Source of the DNA: an uncultured Prevotellaceae bacterium
GTDB lineage: Bacteria > Bacteroidota > Bacteroidia > Bacteroidales > Bacteroidaceae
Assembly: GCA_946187025.1 (NCBI GenBank)
Contig: CAMHPM010000084.1
Coordinates: 1 to 6,793, forward strand
Length of the DNA stretch: 6,793 bases
Direction: 5' to 3'
Shown: positions 1 to 4,754 of the stretch, in pieces
Position numbering within the stretch: position 1 is the stretch's first letter
Layout: every line of letters begins with the position of its first letter
The notes under the pieces: model-generated
The model's database searches: none
Seen by the model: the letters and a program-made list of their open reading frames with translations, nothing else
Told to the model about the DNA's origin: nothing
Program-made: the position numbers and the translations under genes

Positions 1-205
1 CATCACCTACTTCAGCGGCGAAGAGCGCAGCATGAACCTCATCGTCAACGGACAGACCGTCACAACACTGAACGTCACCGCCGGCGATTGGAACACACCT
101 GCCACCATCTCCTGCGACGTCACACTCAAGAAGGGTCGCAACAGCATCCGCCTTGCCAACCCAACCGACTGGATGCCAAACATCGACAAGATGGTGATTG
201 AATAG
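1..205 (+). CDS. C-terminal fragment of a secreted glycosidase-like protein with a CBM6/CBM35-like domain (5' partial)
   Basis: The reading frame opens at base 2, is already open at the left edge and ends at TAG 203-205, giving 67 residues of a longer protein. The fragment has the alternating short beta-strand pattern of a carbohydrate-binding beta-sandwich. It runs from ITYFSGEERSMNLIVNG through DWNTPATIS to KKGRNSIRLANP and ends WMPNIDKMVIE. A final 'KKG-N-IRL-N...W-P-ID' strand pair is typical of CBM6/CBM35-type modules that close Bacteroidetes glycoside hydrolases, for example GH27-type alpha-galactosidases. Such modules bind sugars and hold the enzyme on its substrate outside the cytoplasm. 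The catalytic domain lies off the window, so enzyme class and substrate cannot be given. The fragment has no T9SS-like tail, unlike the GH30 protein further right. A hairpin terminator follows 26 bp after the stop. The coding assignment is firm; the CBM label rests on motif recognition only. Confidence 0.75.
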   Translation, partial: ITYFSGEERSMNLIVNGQTVTTLNVTAGDWNTPATISCDVTLKKGRNSIRLANPTDWMPNIDKMVIE

Positions 206-231
206 CATTTGATAGAGAAACCGATATAATA

Positions 232-259
232 AAAAGCCGCCCGGAGATGGGCGGCTTTT
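232..259. terminator. Intrinsic hairpin terminator, probably bidirectional
   Basis: A perfect 11-bp inverted repeat has left arm AAAAGCCGCCC (232-242), a 6-nt loop (243-248) and right arm GGGCGGCTTTT (249-259). The G/C core is flanked by A on the left and T on the right, so either strand gives a stem followed by a U-run. It follows the CBM-domain gene by 26 bp and lies downstream of the convergent flavodoxin gene, so it can end both transcripts. Confidence 0.85.
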
Positions 260-261
260 AT

Positions 262-315
262 GTTAGTGTGTCTAGTCTATCTAGTCCAACTAGTCTGTCT
301 GGTATATGTAGTTTC
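262..315. repeat. Degenerate 9-bp tandem array, six phased units
   Basis: Six units repeat with a period of exactly 9 bp, anchored on TAGT at 264, 273, 282, 291 and 309 and on TGGT at 300. The best conserved units are TCTAGTCTA (271-279), TCTAGTCCA (280-288) and ACTAGTCTG (289-297), and the outer ones decay. The array is non-coding, since the in-frame TAG and the lack of a start argue against a peptide. It fills the gap between the hairpin terminator and the 3' end of the flavodoxin gene. Function is unknown; it may simply be slippage-derived. Confidence 0.6.
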
Positions 316-330
316 TATCTTTCTATATCG

Positions 331-885
331 TTATAGGCCTTTCACCCACGCTTCGATGTCTTGCTTGGTAGCTCGGTTGAGGAGCTTGCCTTCTTTCCAT
401 GTAAGGTCAGGGTAGGTGGCTTTGAGGTCGTCGCACGACTTCTTGATTGGGCTGCTGCCCGACGTGGCAAACGGGATGAGGGTCTTGCCTTTGAGGTTGT
501 AGGCCTCGATGAAGGTGTTGATGATGGTTGGAGCTGTGTACCACCATATTGGGTAGCCGATGTAGATGGTTGTGTAGTTGTCCATGTTTTTGAGCTTGCC
601 AGTGATGGCAGGACGGCTCTTCTTGTCTTTCATCTCTATCGATGAGCGCGACTGGTTGTTGCGCCAGTCGAGGTCGGCTTCTGTGTAGGGCTTTTCGGGT
701 TTGATTTCGTGAAGGTCGGCTCCTGTCACTTCGGCCAGCATGGTTGCCACACCTTTGGTGGTGCCCGATGCCGAGAAGTATGCCACGAGGGTCTTTGTCT
801 GTTTCATGTCCTTTGTCTTGTTTTGGGCGCATACACCGAGACTTATTGCCATCAGTGCTGCCATGATGATGATTGTACGTTTCAT
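331..885 (-). CDS. Exported flavodoxin-like protein
   Basis: This 184-residue protein has a flavodoxin fold of the kind that carries electrons on FMN. The phosphate-binding loop is YFSASGTTKG (residues 36-45). Later hallmarks are GYPIWWYTAP (110-119), which packs near the flavin ring, and FATSGSSPI (139-147). Length and motifs fit the short flavodoxin_4-type proteins common in Bacteroidales. It starts with a typical signal peptide, MKR followed by a hydrophobic stretch ending SLGVCAQ (residues 15-21). The lipobox is poor (V before C), so cleavage by signal peptidase I near A20 is more likely. Met27 follows the signal and would be the natural start of a cytosolic flavodoxin. The full start at 885 is chosen because the signal peptide is convincing. 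The gene lies 33 bp downstream of the cupin-CMD lipoprotein gene, has no promoter of its own that I can see, and probably shares its transcript. An exported flavodoxin is unusual; its redox partner is not identifiable here. Confidence 0.88.
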   Translation of the reverse strand: MKRTIIIMAALMAISLGVCAQNKTKDMKQTKTLVAYFSASGTTKGVATMLAEVTGADLHEIKPEKPYTEADLDWRNNQSRSSIEMKDKKSRPAITGKLKNMDNYTTIYIGYPIWWYTAPTIINTFIEAYNLKGKTLIPFATSGSSPIKKSCDDLKATYPDLTWKEGKLLNRATKQDIEAWVKGL

Positions 886-918
886 GTTGTTAGCGGTTTT
901 ATGGTTGTTCGTAATGTG

Positions 919-2205
919 TTATTTCTGTGATGCTTCCACCTCGCGTATGCAGTTGAGGGCATTGAGGGTGCGTGGGTAGCCGATGTATGGGATGTTTGCC
1001 GAGATGACAGCGATGAGGAAGTCTTTGTCGTAGCCAACATGATAGTTGCCGGCGATATGTGCTTTCAGCTGAGGTTCGCAACCGCCTTGTGCAGCAAGGA
1101 AGCAGAAAGTGATGAGCTCGCGCGTCTTTGTCTCAAGTCCGGTGCGTGTGTAGTAGTCGCCGAAGCAGTTCTCAGCCAGCCATTGGTTGATGTGGCGACT
1201 GTCTTCAGGTCCCGACTTCCAGAAGTCGCGCATACCTTCACCAAAGCAATCCACCTGTGCCTGTGTGCCTGCTTCGCGTCGGGTAGCATCGGTTGTCTGC
1301 CTTTGTGGCGGCAGTGGTAGGGCGATGCCGCGCTGCGAAAGCACGGTGTTGGTGGCTTTGAGGAATGGCATTACACGACCGAGTCCGAGGTATGCCACGC
1401 CTTGATATACTATTTCCTTCACCTCGACAGGAGTCACACCGGCATCGAGGGCAGCGGGCAGAAGTTCGCCGTAGAGGTCGATGCCCTGGCAGCCAAGCAG
1501 TGTAGCGAGGTTGCAGATGAAGCGTGTGTGGGCATCGAGATGTGTCGAGGTCTGGCTGGTGACATCAGTGAATGCAAAGCGGTCGAACAACTCGACAAAC
1601 TCTGGGTCGGTGGTGCCGAGGTCTGCGCTTCCTGGTTGTGAGCCAGGCAGTTTGTTGTATTCGGCATCGGTCACAGGTTCGAGCCATTCGTTTGATGCTC
1701 CTTCTTCGACATTGGTCATGTAGGTGATGTGTTGGAACCACGAGTCGCGTGCTGCACCGTGCCAGTGGCGTGCTTCGGCAGGTATTGCAACCACGGTTCC
1801 CGGACGCATCATGAGTGGCTCCTTGCCTTCCTCTACATACCAACCGCATCCGGCAACACAGATGAGCACCTGCACCGACTTGTGGTGTATGTGCCAGTTG
1901 TTGCGGCATCCTGGCTCGAAGGTCACGTTGACCGGTCCGCCATGTTCGGCATCGAGCGGTGCCAGATAGCTGTTGCCGATGAAATATTGTGCGTAGGCAG
2001 AGTTCGGCTCTCCCTTTGGCCATACGCTGAAATCTACGTTGGCAGGCACACCGACGGTTTGTGCCTGTGAGTGGCTCAAGGTGAGTTCAGAGCCACAATC
2101 TGCTTTCTCTTGCATATCTTTATTTTTTTTTGAAGTTTCGGGTGTGCAGGCTGTCATGCAAATTGATGCAACGGCAGCAATTGTCAGTAGTCGTTTTGTA
2201 AGCAT
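919..2205 (-). CDS. Lipoprotein with N-terminal cupin and two carboxymuconolactone-decarboxylase-like domains
   Basis: This is a 428-residue fusion. Residues 1-20 form a lipoprotein signal ending MTAC, with Cys20 the likely lipidated residue. A linker follows to about 50. The cupin domain spans roughly 85-165. Its metal-binding set is visible as WHIHH (H105, H107, H108), Q112 in the place usually held by Glu, and HWHGA (H147, H149), with H159 downstream. Two AhpD/CMD-like helical domains follow. The first is about 222-290 (THLDAHTRF, LGCQGIDLYGELLPAAL, GVTPVEVKEI). The second is about 355-424 (ETKTRELITF, QGGCEPQLKAHI, then YIGYPRTLNAL). Only the second keeps the Cys-plus-His pattern (C376, H383). 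Family members act on lactone or quinone-like compounds or in peroxide and redox defence, but the substrate here is unknown. Its start at 2205 has no Shine-Dalgarno, and a good promoter match lies upstream at 2244-2274. It is the first gene of an apparent two-gene operon with the exported flavodoxin. A run of nine A residues (coding strand) and Met31 just after the signal raise the possibility of a shorter cytosolic form. Confidence 0.85.
   Translation of the reverse strand: MLTKRLLTIAAVASICMTACTPETSKKNKDMQEKADCGSELTLSHSQAQTVGVPANVDFSVWPKGEPNSAYAQYFIGNSYLAPLDAEHGGPVNVTFEPGCRNNWHIHHKSVQVLICVAGCGWYVEEGKEPLMMRPGTVVAIPAEARHWHGAARDSWFQHITYMTNVEEGASNEWLEPVTDAEYNKLPGSQPGSADLGTTDPEFVELFDRFAFTDVTSQTSTHLDAHTRFICNLATLLGCQGIDLYGELLPAALDAGVTPVEVKEIVYQGVAYLGLGRVMPFLKATNTVLSQRGIALPLPPQRQTTDATRREAGTQAQVDCFGEGMRDFWKSGPEDSRHINQWLAENCFGDYYTRTGLETKTRELITFCFLAAQGGCEPQLKAHIAGNYHVGYDKDFLIAVISANIPYIGYPRTLNALNCIREVEASQK
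2113..2131 (-). other. A9 homopolymer just before an internal ATG in the cupin-CMD gene
   Basis: On the coding strand nine consecutive A (2131-2123) are followed by TAAAGAT and then ATG (2115-2113, Met31). The tract lies in the linker between the lipoprotein signal and the catalytic part. Upstream A-rich sequence resembles favourable Bacteroidetes initiation regions. A one-base slip in the run would uncouple the signal peptide, while Met31 could still start the rest of the protein. This is a possible site only; the frame in this copy is intact. Confidence 0.3.
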
Positions 2206-2243
2206 TGCGTAGTAGTATTGGTTATGTGTAATATTCCACGCTG

Positions 2244-2274
2244 CAAATTTACGACAAATATGCGAAACTACAAG
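2244..2274 (-). promoter_or_regulatory. Bacteroidetes-type promoter for the cupin-CMD/flavodoxin operon
   Basis: Read on the minus strand, CTTG (2274-2271) is followed by a 19-bp spacer and TAAATTTG (2251-2244). The Bacteroidetes primary-sigma consensus is TTTG, about 19-21 bp, then TAnnTTTG. The -7 box matches fully and the -33 box has one mismatch. Transcription would start near 2237 and give a leader of about 30 nt before the ATG at 2205. Confidence 0.55.
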
Positions 2275-2338
2275 TATATATAATTCGGTTCTTGTTACCT
2301 TTTTTACGGATTTGGCCCTTTTTCGATGTTTAATTGGG

Positions 2339-2359
2339 CATAATGCTTTGTGTATTATG
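2339..2359. promoter_or_regulatory. Inverted repeat around the GH30 -33 box, possible operator
   Basis: CATAAT (2339-2344) and ATTATG (2354-2359) form a perfect 6-bp inverted repeat separated by 9 bp. The -33 box TTTG (2347-2350) lies in the middle. A dimeric regulator bound here would control access of RNA polymerase. In AT-rich DNA such a match can arise by chance, and no regulator gene is in the window. Confidence 0.2.
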
Positions 2360-2377
2360 AATTATTTTGTATCTTTG
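2347..2377 (+). promoter_or_regulatory. Bacteroidetes-type promoter for the GH30 gene
   Basis: TTTG (2347-2350), a spacer of exactly 19 bp (2351-2369) and TATCTTTG (2370-2377) match the Bacteroidetes TTTG-N19-TAnnTTTG consensus with no mismatch. The expected start of transcription is near 2384, leaving a leader of about 58 nt before the ATG at 2442. The leader is A-rich and lacks a Shine-Dalgarno sequence, as is usual in this phylum. Confidence 0.75.
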
Positions 2378-2441
2378 CCGTCGTAAAGATAAATTATTCA
2401 GAAAAACAACATTTAGAACCCCAACTTAATCACATCCGACA

Positions 2442-3950
2442 ATGAAAAGGATTATCATTACTACTATTGTTCTGCTCACGGCTGCTGCTACTCAAGCAGC
2501 AAAACTCGTCCTGACAGTAAATAAGGTCGAGAAGCAGACCATTACAGGTTTTGGAGCAGCCTGTTGCGACGGGGCTATGTGCCCTTATGGCTCCGATACA
2601 GCTCCTGCAAGATTGCTCTATGGCCCTACGTCAAAAATAGGACTGAACATAATGCGCATGGAGATTTCTCCGAGTTTCAATGGCGATGACAATGCATCTT
2701 GGAGCAACTACAACTGGCAGGGCTGTGTGCCTTCAGCCAGGATAGTGAAGCAACGTGGAGGCATCGTCTTTGGTACACCATGGTCGCCACCAGGTGCTTA
2801 CAAGACCAACGGAACGGCTCAAGGTGGAAAATCCGACAGCCAAGGCAATCAGAGAGGTAAACTGCGTGAAGATTGCTACGATAAGTTCTTCCCATGGCTG
2901 AACTCTTACTTGAAATATATGAAGTCAAAGGGTGTGGTGGTCGATGCAGTATCAATCCAGAACGAGCCCGACTGGTGGGTTGACTACTCAGGATGTCTGT
3001 ATGACCCTCAGGACCTCGTGAAACTCGTGAAGAACTATGCACACATGCTCGACCGTGAGACCTATCCGGGAGTAAGACTTATCAGCGGCGAAAGCCTTGG
3101 TTTCACTCAGAACTATACTGATCCACTTATGACCGATGCAACATGTCGCTCGCAAATCGACATCGTGGCGGGCCACCTCTACGGTCATGCACCTTTGCAG
3201 TATATGAAGAACTCGGCAGTTCTGCCTGCAAAGTATGGCAAAGAGGTCTGGATGACAGAACATTCGGTGACCGACAACATTAACCACTTGCCTAACTGGC
3301 ACGAGAACCTGATATTTGCAGAAGAACTCAACGAGTGTATGCTGGCGGGATGTACTGGATATATCTACTGGTACATGCGTGCCCACTGGGCATTTGTCGG
3401 TACTGGAGAGTCGAAGTATGGTCCTGAGAACAAAAAAAACACCCTCTTGCCTCGTGCATTTGTAATGTCACACTTCGCCAAACATGTCACTGGTTCGACT
3501 CGCTTAACTACTTCGCGTGATATGACATCTGGTGAGGGAGCTGCCCAAGAGTACTCGGCTTACATCAAGGGCGACTCAATCATTGTGATGGCTATTGATA
3601 CAGTAGGTACAGGCTATGACTTGGTACTGAGACTTCCATACGATGTAAAAAGCGGAACACACATGTTATCGACTGGCAATGAAGCTGCAAACCTTTGCCA
3701 GGAGTCGCCCATCGAATTGGCCGAGCCAACAAAAATCGTCACGGTACCAATGCCTGCACGCAGCATGAACACGTATATCTTCATGATAAATCACGAGGAA
3801 ACAGGCATTGAGGAAGTTGAGCAATCATGCAATGATTACGATGTTGCTCCACGTACGTTGTACGATTTGCTTGGCAACCGCTACGCCAGCTCTGACCATC
3901 TCAATCCTGGTATATACATCCATAACGGAAAGAAGGTATTGATAAAGTAG
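2442..3950 (+). CDS. Secreted GH30 glycoside hydrolase, xylanase-like (probably subfamily 8), with a T9SS-like C-terminal tail
   Basis: This 502-residue enzyme is likely an endo-acting retaining xylanase or glucuronoxylanase working outside the cytoplasm. A signal peptide covers residues 1 to about 20. The (beta/alpha)8 barrel begins with ITGFGAACCDGAM (34-46) and includes TPWSPPGAYKTNG (112-124). The acid/base is Glu175 in SIQNEPDW and the nucleophile is Glu273 in VWMTEHS. The last barrel strand and loop read YIYWYMRAHWAFVGTG (307-322). In GH30 subfamily 8 an Arg in this loop region binds the glucuronic acid side group; Arg313 is a candidate, but its identity is uncertain. A side beta-domain follows to about 450, ending in PARSMNTYIFMI. 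The final 29 residues (YDLLGNR, then NPGIYIHNGKKVLIK) look like a Por/T9SS sorting-type tail, preceded by a short TGIEE linker. The gene has its own promoter and terminator and no SusC/D neighbour. It appears slightly more A/T-rich than the TonB receptor gene. GH30 membership is firm, while subfamily and substrate are inferred. Confidence 0.9.
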   Translation: MKRIIITTIVLLTAAATQAAKLVLTVNKVEKQTITGFGAACCDGAMCPYGSDTAPARLLYGPTSKIGLNIMRMEISPSFNGDDNASWSNYNWQGCVPSARIVKQRGGIVFGTPWSPPGAYKTNGTAQGGKSDSQGNQRGKLREDCYDKFFPWLNSYLKYMKSKGVVVDAVSIQNEPDWWVDYSGCLYDPQDLVKLVKNYAHMLDRETYPGVRLISGESLGFTQNYTDPLMTDATCRSQIDIVAGHLYGHAPLQYMKNSAVLPAKYGKEVWMTEHSVTDNINHLPNWHENLIFAEELNECMLAGCTGYIYWYMRAHWAFVGTGESKYGPENKKNTLLPRAFVMSHFAKHVTGSTRLTTSRDMTSGEGAAQEYSAYIKGDSIIVMAIDTVGTGYDLVLRLPYDVKSGTHMLSTGNEAANLCQESPIELAEPTKIVTVPMPARSMNTYIFMINHEETGIEEVEQSCNDYDVAPRTLYDLLGNRYASSDHLNPGIYIHNGKKVLIK

Positions 3951-3970
3951 CAAGTCCTTAACTGCTAAGT

Positions 3971-4012
3971 ACAACAAAGGTCTGCGTCCATTACAGCGCA
4001 GACCTTTGTTGT
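3971..4012. terminator. Hairpin terminator after the GH30 gene
   Basis: A perfect 16-bp inverted repeat lies 20 bp after the GH30 stop: left arm ACAACAAAGGTCTGCG (3971-3986), a 10-nt loop (3987-3996) and right arm CGCAGACCTTTGTTGT (3997-4012). The U-rich end is imperfect (TTTGTTGTGTTCTT) but the stem is long. It could also stop transcripts arriving from the convergent PnuC-family gene. Confidence 0.75.
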
Positions 4013-4030
4013 GTTCTTATAGCTTATACT

Positions 4031-4162
4031 CTTTCATTCATGAATAAGTATTCCATCATCCATGAGTATGTTATTCTTCATCCCTGAAAAAGTATTCTAT
4101 CATCCCTGATTAAGTATTCCATTATTCATGAATATTTATTCTTTTACCTCTGAATATGCATC
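4031..4162. repeat. 22-bp tandem array, six units, overlapping the 3' end of the PnuC-family gene
   Basis: Six units of exactly 22 bp start at 4031, 4053, 4075, 4097, 4119 and 4141. The anchor TGA falls at 4041, 4063, 4085, 4107, 4129 and 4151. The consensus first part is CYATCATYCMTGA and the second part is ATAAGTATT. By eye the units differ from it at about 1, 4, 3, 1, 3 and 7 positions. Units 1 and 5 contain the palindrome ATTCATGAAT. The last unit and the end of the fifth encode the last eight residues and stop codon of the PnuC-family protein on the minus strand. There are no unique spacers, so it is not a CRISPR array. Function is unknown. Confidence 0.85.
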
Positions 4163-4741
4163 CTGTTGCTTCAACTTCTTCTGCCATACGTACAAGCCAT
4201 AGATGGCCATGATGGTGTAGATGGCGTATAGGATGGAGCGACCATAGATGCCTTTGTAGATGTAGAGTCCTGAGCTGACGGCATCGACCACGAGCCACAC
4301 CCACCACTGCTCGATGTATTTGCGCGATAGCATCCACATGCCGATGATTGACAGTGTGGTGGTAAACGAGTCGATGTATGGTACACGGCTGTCGGTACAT
4401 TCGCGCAGGAAGGCAGCGATGGCAACGAAGAGGATTACGAAGAGCAGCGATAGCCGTGGCCATAGCTTGCGTGGCGTGTGGCTTATGGTTACTTTCGTAC
4501 CCTTCTCTGTCTTGCCTCTGAGCCAGATGATGAGGCCGTAGATGCCAGCAAGGAAATAGTAGATCTCCATGCCGCAGTCGGCGTAGATGCCTGCCTGATA
4601 GAGCACGACGATATATATTGCAGGCATGATGCTCCCCACGATCCACATCCAAATGGAGGTTCGCATTTCGAGGATGAGGTATATGAACCCCAGGACGGTT
4701 CCGAGGGTGTCGAGCGGATGTGTGGTGATGTATTCTAACAT
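4136..4741 (-). CDS. pnuC: PnuC-family vitamin transporter, probably thiamine (PnuT-like)
   Basis: This 201-residue inner-membrane protein has about seven hydrophobic segments, near residues 11-24, 28-48, 56-74, 95-112, 123-140, 144-162 and 166-187. The two halves repeat each other: IYYFLAGIYGLIIW (60-73) matches IYTIMAIYGLYVW (174-186), and GIY precedes both. This is the 3+1+3 plan of PnuC facilitators. W146, W149 and D153 form a W-x-x-W-x-x-x-D pattern at the place of the family's substrate motif, where many nicotinamide riboside carriers have Asn. PnuC proteins let a vitamin cross by facilitated diffusion, followed by phosphorylation inside. The gene starts 13 bp after a TonB-dependent receptor gene, the order known from Bacteroidetes omr1-pnuT thiamine operons, so thiamine is the best guess and nicotinamide riboside the alternative. 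The usual third gene, thiamine pyrophosphokinase, is not downstream. The C-terminus DAYSEVKE is encoded inside the 22-bp repeat array. Confidence 0.85.
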   Translation of the reverse strand: MLEYITTHPLDTLGTVLGFIYLILEMRTSIWMWIVGSIMPAIYIVVLYQAGIYADCGMEIYYFLAGIYGLIIWLRGKTEKGTKVTISHTPRKLWPRLSLLFVILFVAIAAFLRECTDSRVPYIDSFTTTLSIIGMWMLSRKYIEQWWVWLVVDAVSSGLYIYKGIYGRSILYAIYTIMAIYGLYVWQKKLKQQDAYSEVKE

Positions 4742-4754
4742 AGGAGAGTGTGGC

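Noticed and set aside
407..832. 141-residue minus-strand open frame inside the flavodoxin gene
   Set aside because: It lies wholly within the flavodoxin gene in another frame, is rich in His, Arg and Gln, and shows no domain.
2123..2131. Frameshift or pseudogene at the A9 run
   Set aside because: The frame is continuous from the lipoprotein signal through both CMD domains in this copy, so the gene is intact.
2270..2295. Inverted repeat ACAAG/CTTGT over the minus-strand -33 box
   Set aside because: Only five base pairs with a 16-bp gap; this is expected by chance.
2988..3386. 132-residue minus-strand open frame opposite the GH30 gene
   Set aside because: It is antisense to an unmistakable GH30 catalytic domain and has no recognisable motif.
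2442..3950. Polysaccharide utilisation locus around the GH30 gene
   Set aside because: There is no SusC/SusD pair, sensor-regulator or second glycosidase next to it; the TonB receptor in the window belongs to a different family and operon.
4031..4162. Possible CRISPR array
   Set aside because: Units abut directly with no unique spacers, the period is only 22 bp and no cas gene is present.
4122..4652. 176-residue minus-strand frame overlapping the PnuC-family gene
   Set aside because: It is a frame-shifted shadow, rich in His and Arg, of a protein with clear membrane segments.
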